A stretch of 64,000 nt of DNA from Halobellus clavatus (GTDB lineage: Archaea; Halobacteriota; Halobacteria; Halobacteriales; Haloferacaceae): NCBI RefSeq assembly GCF_900107195.1, contig NZ_FNPB01000009.1:96838-160837 (forward strand). Direction: 5' to 3'. Shown here one piece after another: positions 43,895-54,067 of the stretch (within the stretch, counting starts at the first letter, position 1; the number at the start of each line of letters is the position of its first letter). The notes below the pieces were generated by a model, which searched no databases, was not told the DNA's origin, and saw only the letters and a program-made list of their open reading frames with translations. A program made the position numbers and the translations under genes.

Positions 43895-45316
43895 ATGGAG
43901 CCCTTGTACATCAACGGCGAGTGGATCGAACCGGATTCGGGCCGAATCCGTGCCACGTCACCGATCGACGGGAGTACTCTCGGGACGGTCGCTGCTGGGT
44001 CGGAAGCCCACGTCGACGACGCTGTCCGAGCGACAGTCGAGGCCTCGGACGCGCTCCGCGAGCTGAACGTCCACCAGCGGGCGGAGGCCATCGAGACGGC
44101 GATGGACGTGCTCGAGGACCGACTCGAGGAGATTGTCAGCACGATGACCGAGGAGGTGGGGAAGACGACGAGCGAGGCCCGAGAAGAGGTCGAGAGCGCG
44201 GTCCGATCGGGGCGCGAGTACGCGGCCGATGCGGTCAGGCTGACCGGTGAGGTGACGCGGTCGCAGTACGACGATCGGCACAACTTCACCCGGCGGGAAC
44301 CCCACGGCCCGGCGGGCGTCATCACGCCGTGGAACTACCCGTTCGAGATTCCGACCGATCATCTGTCTGCGGCGCTCGTCACCGGGAATCCGGTCACGTG
44401 GAACCCCGCTTCGGAGGCCGCGCTGACTGCGACACACATCGCCGCGGCGTTCGCTGCGACGTCGCTCCCCGACGGCGCGTTCAACTTCGTCCCCGGTGCC
44501 GGCGGGACCGTTGGGGCGGCGCTGAGCGGACATCAGGACGTTCGACTGCTGGCGTTCACCGGCAGCACGGCGGTCGGACAGCAAATCGCGGCGACCGCAG
44601 CGACGCGAAGTGCCGAGTGCCTCCTCGAACTCGGCGGGAAGGATCCGGTCTTGGTCTTAGACGACGCGGATGTCTCGCGAGCGGCAGACGCGATCGTCCT
44701 CGGGAGCAACTACAACTGCGGCCAGTCGTGTTCGGGGACCGAGCGCGTGATCGCGACCGAGTCGATCTACGACGAACTGGTGGCCGCAGTCACCGCACGG
44801 ACGGAGGAACTCACCTACGGTGACCCCCGTGACGCGGAGACGGACGTCGGCCCGCCGATCAACGACGACGTCAGGGAGACGACGGAGCGGCAGATCACTG
44901 AGGCCGTCGAGGCGGGGGCGCGCGTGACCGCAGGTGGCTCCGTCGGTGATCGATACATCGAACCGACGGTCTTGGCCGACGTCGCGCCCGAGATGCGGGC
45001 GGCGACCGAGGAGACGTTCGGCCCGCTCACGCCGCTCATCTCCGTCGCGGACCGCGAAGAGGCGGTGAGAGTCGCCAACGACACGCGATACGGACTCCAG
45101 GCGGCCGTATTCACCGAGTCCCTGCAGGATGCACACCGGGTGATCGACGGACTCCAGTCGGGAGGCATCGTCGTCAACGGAACGAACAACTTCTGGGAGC
45201 ATCAACTGCCCTTCGGCGGGGTGAAACAGAGCGGGAGCGGCGGCGAGTACAAGGGCCGGTGGCATCTGGAGTCGATGACGCAGCGCAAGTCCGTCGCGAT
45301 CGACTACAGTGACTGA
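43895..45316 (+). CDS. NAD(P)-dependent aldehyde dehydrogenase
   Basis: A 473-residue ALDH. ITPWNYPFEIP (about 145), Glu in LELGGKDPVLVL (about 245) and Cys in NCGQSCSGTERV (about 277) mark the active site; EETFGPLTPLI and FGGVKQSGSGGEYK follow. AAAAACTTATG at about 43859-43868 is a TATA element 27-36 bases before the ATG. Its place next to the 2-oxoacid decarboxylase and amidohydrolase genes would suit oxidation of an aldehyde released there. Confidence 0.92.
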   Translation: MEPLYINGEWIEPDSGRIRATSPIDGSTLGTVAAGSEAHVDDAVRATVEASDALRELNVHQRAEAIETAMDVLEDRLEEIVSTMTEEVGKTTSEAREEVESAVRSGREYAADAVRLTGEVTRSQYDDRHNFTRREPHGPAGVITPWNYPFEIPTDHLSAALVTGNPVTWNPASEAALTATHIAAAFAATSLPDGAFNFVPGAGGTVGAALSGHQDVRLLAFTGSTAVGQQIAATAATRSAECLLELGGKDPVLVLDDADVSRAADAIVLGSNYNCGQSCSGTERVIATESIYDELVAAVTARTEELTYGDPRDAETDVGPPINDDVRETTERQITEAVEAGARVTAGGSVGDRYIEPTVLADVAPEMRAATEETFGPLTPLISVADREEAVRVANDTRYGLQAAVFTESLQDAHRVIDGLQSGGIVVNGTNNFWEHQLPFGGVKQSGSGGEYKGRWHLESMTQRKSVAIDYSD

Positions 45317-45608
45317 ACCCGCAGAGAGCCGAAGCCGCCAGTCGCGCGCCGATCGCGGTCGAGCGGCGGACCGCGTCGGGTCCGCGATGAACAGACTGTC
45401 ACGACGGCGCTCGATCCGTCGGGGCACGCCCGTGAGTCGGCGTCGGCGGCCGTGTCGGACGCGGGGATGACGGGGGGACGGGTGTCTGTGATGGTGCGGC
45501 CTCGGTTCCGTCGTCGGTCCCGCCAGCGACTCGATCGAACACGGACGCGGTGTGAGTAACCGTTCGCGGTTTCCGGTGGTAGAAAAGCTTTTATAGCTAT
45601 GTTCATAG
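45317..45608. promoter_or_regulatory. Intergenic region with promoter of the dipeptide-type importer operon
   Basis: About 290 bases without a gene. CTTTTATA at about 45588-45595 is the TATA element; its spacing places the transcription start near 45620, which argues for the binding-protein ATG at 45621 over the one at 45609. Confidence 0.5.
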
Positions 45609-45620
45609 ATGGCATACGTC

Positions 45621-47315
45621 ATGCGGCGACGCAAACTCCTCAGAAGAGGCGCACTGCTAGGTGCCGTCGGGCTCGCCGGCTGTAGTAGCGGCGAAGATGG
45701 CGCACAGACTGGTCTAGATACAGAGACGGAGGCCGAAACTGATAACAGCGGCCAAACGAGCAGCAGCGATTCGGGTGACGGGGGAACGGTACGGATCGGG
45801 CTTCCCGAGGAGATCCCGCCGATAATGGACACTCGGAAAGCGGCTGACGACGGCGCACACAACTATCGGGTCATTAGCACCCTGACGACGTTCGATCTGG
45901 AAGGATCCGTCCAACCGCATCTGGCGACTGACTGGTCGTTCGAGAACGACGGCGCCGAACTGGTACTGGAACTGCGAGACGACGTCACCTTCCACGACGG
46001 CTCTGAGTTCAATGCCGAACACGTCAAGTGGCATCTCACGGACTTCCTCGCGAACGGTGGCGGAACGTCATACATCGTCAGTGGTGTCGACGACGTCGTC
46101 GTCGAAGACACCTACCGTGCCCGGGTGATGTTCAGTTCGCCCGACCCCTACATCCTCTGGGACCTCGCATCCGCGTGGGGGCAGATCCACAGCCGCGAGG
46201 CGGTCGAAGAGTACGGTGACGAGTACGGACAAAGCGGGAAAGTCGTCAGTGCCGGCCCGTTCAAAGAGATCGAACACGACTCCGATCACGCGGTCCTCGA
46301 ACGGTACGAAGAGTGGGATTGGCCCAAGCCGTGGCAGGAAGAACTGTTCGAAGGAGACGTCGAGGTGCGACCGAAGCGGCTGGAATACCAGTCCTATCCC
46401 GAGACGGCCACCCGGACGTCAGCGTTCGAGGCCGGCGACATCGACGGTATGATCGCCGGGGTCCCGTACTCGAAGTTCCCGAACTACCAAGAGAGCGATC
46501 AGTACAACACCGGGACCCCACCGGTGAGTACCGAGCAGATCTTCATCATGCTCAACCTCAATCCGGAGACTAGCACGGCACCCGTGCTGGCAGAGGATCT
46601 GAGCCTTCGGAAGGGCATCTCCTACGGCATCGACCGGCAGGAGATCGTCGACGTGGTGTTCAACGGCGTCGGCGATCCCGCACCGAACTACCTCGTGCCG
46701 TCCGTCGAGGCACACGATATCCCCGAGGAGTACAACTACACGTACGACCTCGAACAGGCGCGGACCGTGATGCGTGACAACGGCTGGACGGTGAACCCCG
46801 GCGGCGTCAGCACGAAAGACGGCCGAGAGGCGAGTTTCACGCTCCTGACGCAGAATACGGGACTGTCACGCCGGCGCGCGACGCTGATCAAAGAACAGTT
46901 GAAGGACATCGGCGTCGAGATGAATGTCAGCACGACGGACACCTCGACGTTCAAAGCGGACGTCGGCAGCGGAAACTTCGCCGCCGGGATGTCGACGTTC
47001 TACGACTGGGGCAACGCCGACCAGCTCTGGTGGACGACGAGCGAGAGCGCAGAGGACTCGTACTACCTCAACTCTAACGCGTGGAACCAGTTCCCCCGGG
47101 CGACTGAACTGACTGATCGGGCAAAGAATGCGACGACGCTCGAAGAGCGCACGCAGCGATACAAAGAAGCCCACAAGTACCTGCTCGAGGACGTCGTTCC
47201 GATGGTGTACCTGATGTATCCCAAGGGCGCAGACGCCTGGGGCTCACACGTCCAGAACTGGGAACCGCACTACAAAGGTGCGCCAATGTGGCCCGTCGAA
47301 AGCGACGAGTGGTAG
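45621..47315 (+). CDS. ABC transporter substrate-binding lipoprotein, dipeptide/oligopeptide type
   Basis: A 564-residue family 5 binding protein. The N-terminus (MRRRKLLRRGALLG ... LAGC) combines a basic twin-arginine-like region with a lipobox Cys, followed by a Ser/Asp/Glu-rich tether. Family blocks are VQPHLATDWSFENDGAELVL, LRDDVTFHDGSEFNAEHVKWHL, DAWGSHVQNWEPHY-type ending and the long central lobe. The ATG at 45621 fits the promoter. It heads a five-gene importer operon. Family 5 ligands include peptides, sugars, nickel and organic acids, so the substrate is open. Confidence 0.92.
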   Translation: MRRRKLLRRGALLGAVGLAGCSSGEDGAQTGLDTETEAETDNSGQTSSSDSGDGGTVRIGLPEEIPPIMDTRKAADDGAHNYRVISTLTTFDLEGSVQPHLATDWSFENDGAELVLELRDDVTFHDGSEFNAEHVKWHLTDFLANGGGTSYIVSGVDDVVVEDTYRARVMFSSPDPYILWDLASAWGQIHSREAVEEYGDEYGQSGKVVSAGPFKEIEHDSDHAVLERYEEWDWPKPWQEELFEGDVEVRPKRLEYQSYPETATRTSAFEAGDIDGMIAGVPYSKFPNYQESDQYNTGTPPVSTEQIFIMLNLNPETSTAPVLAEDLSLRKGISYGIDRQEIVDVVFNGVGDPAPNYLVPSVEAHDIPEEYNYTYDLEQARTVMRDNGWTVNPGGVSTKDGREASFTLLTQNTGLSRRRATLIKEQLKDIGVEMNVSTTDTSTFKADVGSGNFAAGMSTFYDWGNADQLWWTTSESAEDSYYLNSNAWNQFPRATELTDRAKNATTLEERTQRYKEAHKYLLEDVVPMVYLMYPKGADAWGSHVQNWEPHYKGAPMWPVESDEW

Positions 47316-47330
47316 ACTGCCGGACTACCG

Positions 47331-48257
47331 ATGAGTTATTCATCTTATATTGTCCGACGGACGCTGGGGCTAATCCCCAAACTACTCATCGCGTCGGTAG
47401 TGGTATTTATGCTGGTGCAGATCACGCCGGGTGATCCGGTCACGACGCTCGCACCACCCCGCGCAAGCCCTGAACAACTCGCGGCGCTGCGGGACAAGTG
47501 GCGACTCAACGAACCGCTGTACATTCAGTATCTGACGTGGATGGCGAATCTGCTCCAGGGAGACCTTGGGCTGTCCGCTGCGACGCGGCGGCCGGTCACC
47601 GATATGATCGCCCTCCGGGTTCCGATCAGTCTCCGGTTCTCCGCACTGGCGTTGTTCATCTCGTACGCCATCGCCATCCCGTTCGGTATCATCGGCGCAG
47701 TCAAGCAGCACACGTCGTGGGATTACCTCTCGATGGGGTTCGTGCTCCTCGCGATCTCCTTCCCCAGTTTCTGGTTCGCGATCCTCCTCATCCTGGTCTT
47801 CGCGATCCAGTTAGGCTGGACCTCTGCGGTCGGGTATGGAACGGTCGGACTGCTCGTCCTCCCGGCGGTTGCGCTCGGGTTGCGCGGCAGCGCGATCGAG
47901 ACCAGAGTGATGCGGTCCTCGATGATCGAGACGCTGAACGAGAAGTTCATCACCGCCTCCCGGGCCCACGGACTGCCCGAGCGAAGCGTCATCTTCAAAC
48001 ACGCGCTTCGGAATGCACTCATCCCGATCATCACGCTGTTCGGCCTTCGATTGGGATACATTCTGGCGTCCGGACTGGTGATCGAGATCGTGTTCAACCG
48101 CCCCGGCGTCGGCCACCTGCTCGTGGATAGTATCTTCAAGCGTGACTACCCCGTCGTTCGCGCCATCCTGATGATTCTGGTCACCACGATCATGCTCGGC
48201 AACTTCCTCGCCGACCTCCTGTATGGCCTGGCCGACCCGCGAATTCGCTACGACTGA
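47331..48257 (+). CDS. ABC transporter permease, DppB type
   Basis: A 308-residue permease with the DppB/OppB N-terminus (YIVRRTLGLIPKLLIASVVVFMLVQITPGDPV) and six predicted membrane segments. The EAA loop reads ITASRAHGLPERSVIFKHALRNALIP (about residue 207). It lies 15 bases after the binding-protein gene and 2 bases before the second permease. Confidence 0.93.
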   Translation: MSYSSYIVRRTLGLIPKLLIASVVVFMLVQITPGDPVTTLAPPRASPEQLAALRDKWRLNEPLYIQYLTWMANLLQGDLGLSAATRRPVTDMIALRVPISLRFSALALFISYAIAIPFGIIGAVKQHTSWDYLSMGFVLLAISFPSFWFAILLILVFAIQLGWTSAVGYGTVGLLVLPAVALGLRGSAIETRVMRSSMIETLNEKFITASRAHGLPERSVIFKHALRNALIPIITLFGLRLGYILASGLVIEIVFNRPGVGHLLVDSIFKRDYPVVRAILMILVTTIMLGNFLADLLYGLADPRIRYD

Positions 48258-48259
48258 CA

Positions 48260-49198
48260 ATGAGTGAACGCACATCGACCGAAATCGACTGGGACGGACT
48301 ACTCGAAGAGTGGGACGACGAGGTAGAGCGGATTAGCAGTGCGGAATCGCGGTTCGAACGAGCCTGGTTCTTCATCAAGGACCTCTCGAGTCACCGCCTG
48401 TCGATCATCGGTGGGGTGTTGCTGTTAGGCGTCGCCGTCATCGCGATCTTCGCGCCGCAGATCGCGCCCTACAGCCCGACGGCTATCTCTGCGACCGCTG
48501 TCCGAGCGCCGCCGTCGATTGCGCATCCGATGGGAACCGACAGCCTGGGGCGAGACATCCTCTCACGCGTCATCTTCGGGACCCGGATCGCGCTGATGAT
48601 CGCCATCACGTCGATGGGGATCGCCTTCGTGGTGGGTTCGCTGCTGGGTGCGCTGGCCGGCTACTACGGCGGCTGGGTCGACGCGATCGTCCGGACGGCG
48701 ATCGATACGACGTGGGCGTTCCCAGCAATCATTATGGGGCTCGCACTGGCCTCGATCCTCGAACCGGACCTCACCACGGTCTTGATCGCCATCGGCTTGG
48801 TGTTCTGGGGCGTCTTCGCCAGACTCGTCCGCGGAGAGGTGCTCTCTCTCCGCGAACTCGACTTCATCAAGGCCTCGGAGGCCATCGGCTTGAGCGACAC
48901 CAAGATCATCTTCAAACACCTCATCCCGAACGCGATCATTCCCGCGTTCGTCGTCGTCACGCTCCAGATGGGGAACGCCATCGCGGTCGCCGCGTCGCTG
49001 TCGTTCCTCGGGCTCGGCGTCCAGCCCCCGACTCCCTCGTGGGGAATTATGCTGTCTACCGGTCGGCAGTACATCACGTCGGCGTGGTGGATCTCGGTGT
49101 TCCCGGGGCTGGCGATCGTGCTCGTGATTATGTCGTTCAATTTCCTCGGTGAGGGGCTCCGCGATACGATCGATCCGAAACTGGAGGACAAACGATGA
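48260..49198 (+). CDS. ABC transporter permease, DppC type
   Basis: A 312-residue permease with an extended cytoplasmic N-terminus (about 40 residues, acidic) and the DppC hallmarks HPMGTDSLGRDILSRVIFGTR (about 93) and EAA loop FIKASEAIGLSDTKIIFKHLIPN (about 205), then FLGLGVQPPTPSWG. Its stop overlaps the next ATG by 4 bases. Confidence 0.93.
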   Translation: MSERTSTEIDWDGLLEEWDDEVERISSAESRFERAWFFIKDLSSHRLSIIGGVLLLGVAVIAIFAPQIAPYSPTAISATAVRAPPSIAHPMGTDSLGRDILSRVIFGTRIALMIAITSMGIAFVVGSLLGALAGYYGGWVDAIVRTAIDTTWAFPAIIMGLALASILEPDLTTVLIAIGLVFWGVFARLVRGEVLSLRELDFIKASEAIGLSDTKIIFKHLIPNAIIPAFVVVTLQMGNAIAVAASLSFLGLGVQPPTPSWGIMLSTGRQYITSAWWISVFPGLAIVLVIMSFNFLGEGLRDTIDPKLEDKR

Positions 49199-50169
49199 CA
49201 CAACCACTGCTCGAAATCGACGATCTTCACACCAATTTCGACACCAATTCAGGGACGGTAAACGCGCTCCGTGGGGTGAACCTCACGATCAACGAAGGCG
49301 AACGGGTCGGACTGGTCGGCGAATCCGGAAGTGGAAAGTCCGTCACGGCGCAGTCGATCCTCAGGCTGGTCGATTCACCCGGCCGGATCGCAGATGGGTC
49401 GATCACGCTCAACGGACGAGACCTGCTGTCGCTCTCGGAGTCCGGGATGCAAAACGTCCGGGGCCGAGACATTACGATGATCTTCCAGGATCCCTCGACG
49501 TCGTTGGACCCCGTCTACTCCATCCGCAGCCAGATGATCGAGACGATCGGACACAACCGAAATATGAGCGATGCCGAGGCGGAGTCCGTGGCGATCGAGT
49601 ACCTCGAACGGGTCGATATGCCGAACCCGGAGCGGATCTTGGACAGCTATCCGCACGAACTGTCAGGTGGAATGAAACAGCGCGTATCTATCGCGATGGC
49701 ATTAGGATTCGATCCGGATCTCATCATCGCCGACGAGCCCACCACAGCACTGGACGTGACGGTCCAGAAGAAGGTGATGGAGATCTTCAAGGACATCGTC
49801 GAGGAGGAAGATCTATCAGTTCTCTGGATTACTCACAACTTAGGAGTTGTCGCGGAGTTCTGTGACAAGATCGCGGTCATTTACGCGGGGGAAGTCGTCG
49901 AGTACGGGAGCGTCTACGACATCTTCGATCGGCCCGCTCACCCCTACACCCGAGAGTTGTTGCAGACGATTCCGAACATCGAGCGCGCAGACGAGGAGTT
50001 ACGAGTGATCGAGGGCACTGTGCCGAATATGCGAGATCCACCGAGTGGCTGTGCCTTCCACCCGCGGTGTCCCGACGCAGAACCGCGCTGTGAGACAACG
50101 CGGCCGGACAGGGTCGATGGTCGAGAGCACCAAGCCTCGTGTCTGGTACACGACGCAGAAGACCAATGA
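49195..50169 (+). CDS. ABC transporter ATP-binding protein, DppD type
   Basis: A 324-residue ATPase. Walker [13 protein letters not shown] (about 42), Q-loop [14 protein letters not shown], signature [15 protein letters not shown] (about 155), Walker [12 protein letters not shown]. The C-terminus has the oligopeptide-transporter Cys-rich tail [15 protein letters not shown] (about 285), a site known to hold an iron-sulfur cluster in some DppD homologues. It overlaps the second ATPase gene by 4 bases. Confidence 0.94.
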   Translation: MTQPLLEIDDLHTNFDTNSGTVNALRGVNLTINEGERVGLVGESGSGKSVTAQSILRLVDSPGRIADGSITLNGRDLLSLSESGMQNVRGRDITMIFQDPSTSLDPVYSIRSQMIETIGHNRNMSDAEAESVAIEYLERVDMPNPERILDSYPHELSGGMKQRVSIAMALGFDPDLIIADEPTTALDVTVQKKVMEIFKDIVEEEDLSVLWITHNLGVVAEFCDKIAVIYAGEVVEYGSVYDIFDRPAHPYTRELLQTIPNIERADEELRVIEGTVPNMRDPPSGCAFHPRCPDAEPRCETTRPDRVDGREHQASCLVHDAEDQ

Positions 50170-51275
50170 GCGACTTCACACACGCAGACGCGGACTCGAC
50201 GACGGGCGAACCGCTGTTGCAGGCCAGAGACGTCAAACAGCACTACCCAATCAAGGAGGGAATCCTCCGACGACAGACCGGGACGGTGCGCGCCGTCGAC
50301 GGCGTGGACATCGACATCTATCCCGGTGACACCCACGCGATCGTCGGCGAATCCGGGTGTGGAAAGAGCACCCTCCTGGAGACGCTTCTCGGATTAGAAG
50401 AGCCGACAGACGGAACCATCTCCTACGAGGGGACCCCGTTCAGCGACCTGTCGGGCAGCGAGAAGCGGGCGCTCAAAAGCGAGATCCAGATCGTCTTTCA
50501 GAACCCCGAATCCTCACTCGATCCGCGTAACACGATCGGGCAGATAATCAGCGAACCGCTCCACCTGCACACCGACGCGTCGACCCGAGAGATCGACGCC
50601 CGAGTCGTGAGCCTGCTGGACGACGTCGGCCTCGGGCCGCGGTACTACGGGCGCTATCCACACGAACTCTCTGGCGGCCAACAGCAACGCGTGGCAATCG
50701 CTCGCGCGATCAGTCTGAACCCGACGCTGCTCTTCTTGGACGAACCCACCAGCGCCCTCGACGTGAGCGTTCAATCGAAGATCCTGCGACTGCTGGACGA
50801 GATCAAAGACGAGTACGACCTGACCTACGTGATGGTGACGCACGACCTCTCGGTCGTCCGCCACTTCGCGACCGACGTCTCGGTGATGTACCTCGGCAAT
50901 ATCATCGAGAAGGCGACCACGGATGCGCTGTTCACGGACCCGAAACACCCCTACACGCAAGCGCTCATCTCGGCAGTCCCGGTGCCGAACCCGCATCATA
51001 CGGCTGAAAACGATATCACGCTCCCGGGGACCGTACCGGAGCCCAGTGACCCGCCCTCGGGGTGCCGGTTCCATCCGCGGTGTCCGATCGCAACCGACGA
51101 GTGCGCCGAGGACTTTCCCGATTTCGAGTCCCACGAGGGGCACGACGTCCGTTGCATCCGCATCCCCGAGGCAGAGGATCTCGGTTCAACCGAAGGGAGC
51201 GCCGTGAACGCCTCCGGAGAGAACTCGAGGTCCGGACTGTCTGCGACACGTCGCGAGGAGGCGAGACAGGAATAG
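50166..51275 (+). CDS. ABC transporter ATP-binding protein, DppF type
   Basis: A 369-residue ATPase pairing with the DppD-type protein. Walker [13 protein letters not shown] (about 61), [15 protein letters not shown], signature [14 protein letters not shown] (about 170), Walker [13 protein letters not shown], and the tail [15 protein letters not shown]. The ATG at 50166 overlaps the previous stop and is chosen over an in-frame codon at 50139. The last 40 residues (Ser/Glu/Arg-rich) extend beyond the usual domain end. Confidence 0.93.
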   Translation: MSDFTHADADSTTGEPLLQARDVKQHYPIKEGILRRQTGTVRAVDGVDIDIYPGDTHAIVGESGCGKSTLLETLLGLEEPTDGTISYEGTPFSDLSGSEKRALKSEIQIVFQNPESSLDPRNTIGQIISEPLHLHTDASTREIDARVVSLLDDVGLGPRYYGRYPHELSGGQQQRVAIARAISLNPTLLFLDEPTSALDVSVQSKILRLLDEIKDEYDLTYVMVTHDLSVVRHFATDVSVMYLGNIIEKATTDALFTDPKHPYTQALISAVPVPNPHHTAENDITLPGTVPEPSDPPSGCRFHPRCPIATDECAEDFPDFESHEGHDVRCIRIPEAEDLGSTEGSAVNASGENSRSGLSATRREEARQE

Positions 51276-51964
51276 CCGTCGTCGTGCGTCTCCCGAACGG
51301 GTGGAGGGAACGGTTCGACGCCGTGCTGACACCCCGGTGCTCGTCGCCCTACCCGCAGTATTCGAGGATATCGACCGGTCGTATGCAACGCCGCACAGAT
51401 CCCGGGTCGTCGATCCGTCACCGCTGGTCTGCAGTGAAGATACTCCAAGAGGAGAGCCCAGTGGCACGCACCAGCCGCTCGACCGCGGTTCGCTGTGGGG
51501 CCGCGATCGGAGGGGACTGGACGGGTCCGACGGCCCTCGGAGACCGGCTGCTGTTCGCCGTCGTTCCCCACGATCAAGCCGAGACGAGACGTCGCTCACT
51601 CCGACCCGGCCAGAACAGGGGGCCGGACGAGTAGTGGACCGAGTGAGGAAATCCACCCGGAGATGCGGTGAATCTCGTTCACGAACTACCTGAGCGCGTT
51701 CATTTCAGCCGCTATTGGGTGCAGCAGCCACTCGCCGTCTGTGAATTCAGTTCGTAATAATACCAGTCGGAGCACAGTGATGATAGTTCTGTCACTCTGC
51801 AAGAGTGTTCGGTGCCGCGCGCTCGGATCAGGCGATCGATCCGTCTGTAGACACGACAAATTACGATTTTATTTCCAGTCCCGTCATAGCGTGTAGGATA
51901 GAATATTGATAGATACACAATCATCTGCCGATCGATTTATGTTACCACCCTCGATATTACGATT
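51276..51964. other. Intergenic region between importer operon and chemoreceptor
   Basis: About 690 bases. The first 420 are GC-rich with several open frames on both strands, but none has convincing protein character (Arg/Ser-rich, no hydrophobic core). The last 260 are AT-rich and should hold the promoter of the chemoreceptor gene. I see no repeat or RNA gene. Confidence 0.4.
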
Positions 51965-54067
51965 GTGCTGGAACGACTGACGATCGATAGTCTCGATTTG
52001 CGGCCGAAACTCATTATCGCCTTTCTCCTCGTCGCCGCGCTCGTCGTCATCACCGGCGCGGTCGGCTATACCGCAGTTGCCACCGTCGACGAAGAGGCAC
52101 ATCGCATCGCGGCGGACAGCGAAAAGATGGATTCAGCGGCGAAACTGATTGTGGCCGTCGAGCGGCAGCAGGGTGCGATACAGGCCGGCCAACTCGGTGA
52201 GGAGACGGCACGGCAGCAGTTCGAAGACGCGAATGAACAGTTCGAAGCACAGGCACAGCGACTCGAAGAGGCTGAATTGACCTCGGAGCAGGAAGAACAG
52301 TTCACAACGCTCAGATCACAACACGAGAGATACAACACGCTCGGCACTGAGTTCTTCGAGGCGAAAGCATCAGGCGAGACGGCACTCGCCCAAGAGAAAG
52401 CCGACGAGATGGACTCCGTCGGGTCACAGATGGAAGTCGCGGCAAGCGCGATCGAAGAATCGGCACAGGCGGACGTACAGTCCCAGATAGCGATCGCCGA
52501 TCGCACGACGCGGCTTGCGCAACTGGAGATCGTCGGACTCACTATCGGCGCTTTCCTCGTCGCCATCGTCGTCGGACTGTTCGTCGCCAGACGCATCGTG
52601 GCTCCCGTCACCCAACTCTCGGAAGCGGCCATCGCGGCCAGTAACGGCGATCTCGATACTGAGGTCGAAGCGCACGCCGAGAACGACGAGCTGGGGCGGA
52701 TGGTCGACGCGTTCACCGAGATGCAGGCGAACCTCAACGAGACCTTCGACGAACTCGACGCCGTCAGTACTGGGCTCAAAACCGGGCAGTTCGACCACGA
52801 CGTCGACGCGTCACAACCGGGGCAGTACGGGACCGTGTTGCAGAATTTCCAGGCGGGGACCGATCAACTGTCTGAGAGCTTCGGACAAATCAGGAGGGCG
52901 AGCGACGGGCTCAGCGCCGGCGACTTCGACAGACGGCTCCAGACCGACTACCCCGGACAGTACGGCGCTACCCTCCGGGACCTCGACGAGGGTATCGAGC
53001 AGATGAGCGAGAGTGTCAGCGCCGTGCAGCAGATCGCCGACGACGTGGCCGCGTCCAGCGAAGAGGTCGCGGGCAGCACCGCAGAGATCGAGCAGGCAAG
53101 TGCGGAAGTCGCCGACTCGGTCGAAGAGATCTCTCACGGCGCGGACGAGCAAAGCGAGAACTTGCAGGAGGTCGCCGGCGAAATGAACGATATGTCTGCG
53201 ACCGTACAGGAAATTGCCTCCTCCGCAGAAGCGGTTACCGAGACAGCGAGGACCGCCGTCGAGCGGAGCGAAACGGGCCAAACGTACGCCGCAACGGCCA
53301 CCGAAGAGATCGAAGCGATCGAGGCGCAGGCAACCGAGACCACCGCGCACGTGGAGACGCTCGACGAGCGGATGGACGAGATCGGCGAGATCGTCGGGAT
53401 GATCACGGGGATCGCTGAGCAGACGAATATGCTCGCGTTGAACGCCTCGATCGAGGCCGCGCGTGCGGGGGAGGCCGGTGAAGGGTTCGCCGTCGTCGCC
53501 AACGAGATCAAAGCGCTCGCCGGAGACGTCGCCGATGCGACAGACGAGATCGAACAGCGGATCACGGCGATTCAGGCGACGACTATCGAGACTGTCGAGG
53601 GGATGGAGACGATGAGCGAACGCGTCGAGCGCGGCGCTGCAACCATCGAGGACGCGATCGAGATGTTCGACGATATCGCGTCCGCGGTCGGAGACGCAGA
53701 GTCCGGCATCCAGGAGATCAGCGACGCGACGGACGATCAGGCTGCCTCCACAGAGGAGGTGGTCGCGATGGCGGACGAAGTCTCGAGTGTGAGCCGACAG
53801 ACCGCTGCGGAAGCGAGCAACGTCTCTGCCGCCACGGAGGAACAGACGGCGTCGCTCTCGGAAGTCGCCGAAACCGTCGAAAACCTCTCGCAGCTCTCAG
53901 AGACGCTCCACGACCAGGTTTCGATGTTCGAGATCCGTGACGGGGTGTCGGATCTGGACCACCGCGTCTCTACGCCTGCAAACCAGGCGTCGGTCCAGGC
54001 CGACGGCGGGGGTCGCCCCGCACCGGACGATGAGAGCGACCCGCCCGGAGGACACAGACGAAGATGA
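51965..54067 (+). CDS. Methyl-accepting chemotaxis transducer
   Basis: A 700-residue membrane chemoreceptor. TM1 is about residues 15-40 ([20 protein letters not shown]) and TM2 about 186-208 ([20 protein letters not shown]). Between them is a helical four-helix-bundle-like sensor domain outside the membrane, rich in Glu/Gln. HAMP (and a second HAMP-like helix set) follow, then a long coiled coil with the signalling tip [24 protein letters not shown] near residue 490. The GTG at 51965 is the first start in frame before TM1. The stop overlaps the following kinase gene by 4 bases (ATGA), an unusual partner for a transducer. Confidence 0.93.
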   Translation: MLERLTIDSLDLRPKLIIAFLLVAALVVITGAVGYTAVATVDEEAHRIAADSEKMDSAAKLIVAVERQQGAIQAGQLGEETARQQFEDANEQFEAQAQRLEEAELTSEQEEQFTTLRSQHERYNTLGTEFFEAKASGETALAQEKADEMDSVGSQMEVAASAIEESAQADVQSQIAIADRTTRLAQLEIVGLTIGAFLVAIVVGLFVARRIVAPVTQLSEAAIAASNGDLDTEVEAHAENDELGRMVDAFTEMQANLNETFDELDAVSTGLKTGQFDHDVDASQPGQYGTVLQNFQAGTDQLSESFGQIRRASDGLSAGDFDRRLQTDYPGQYGATLRDLDEGIEQMSESVSAVQQIADDVAASSEEVAGSTAEIEQASAEVADSVEEISHGADEQSENLQEVAGEMNDMSATVQEIASSAEAVTETARTAVERSETGQTYAATATEEIEAIEAQATETTAHVETLDERMDEIGEIVGMITGIAEQTNMLALNASIEAARAGEAGEGFAVVANEIKALAGDVADATDEIEQRITAIQATTIETVEGMETMSERVERGAATIEDAIEMFDDIASAVGDAESGIQEISDATDDQAASTEEVVAMADEVSSVSRQTAAEASNVSAATEEQTASLSEVAETVENLSQLSETLHDQVSMFEIRDGVSDLDHRVSTPANQASVQADGGGRPAPDDESDPPGGHRRR

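Noticed and set aside
51276..51700. Possible extra genes on either strand after the importer operon
   Set aside because: Several overlapping frames of 100-190 codons are Arg/Ser-rich with no hydrophobic core, typical of chance frames in GC-rich DNA.
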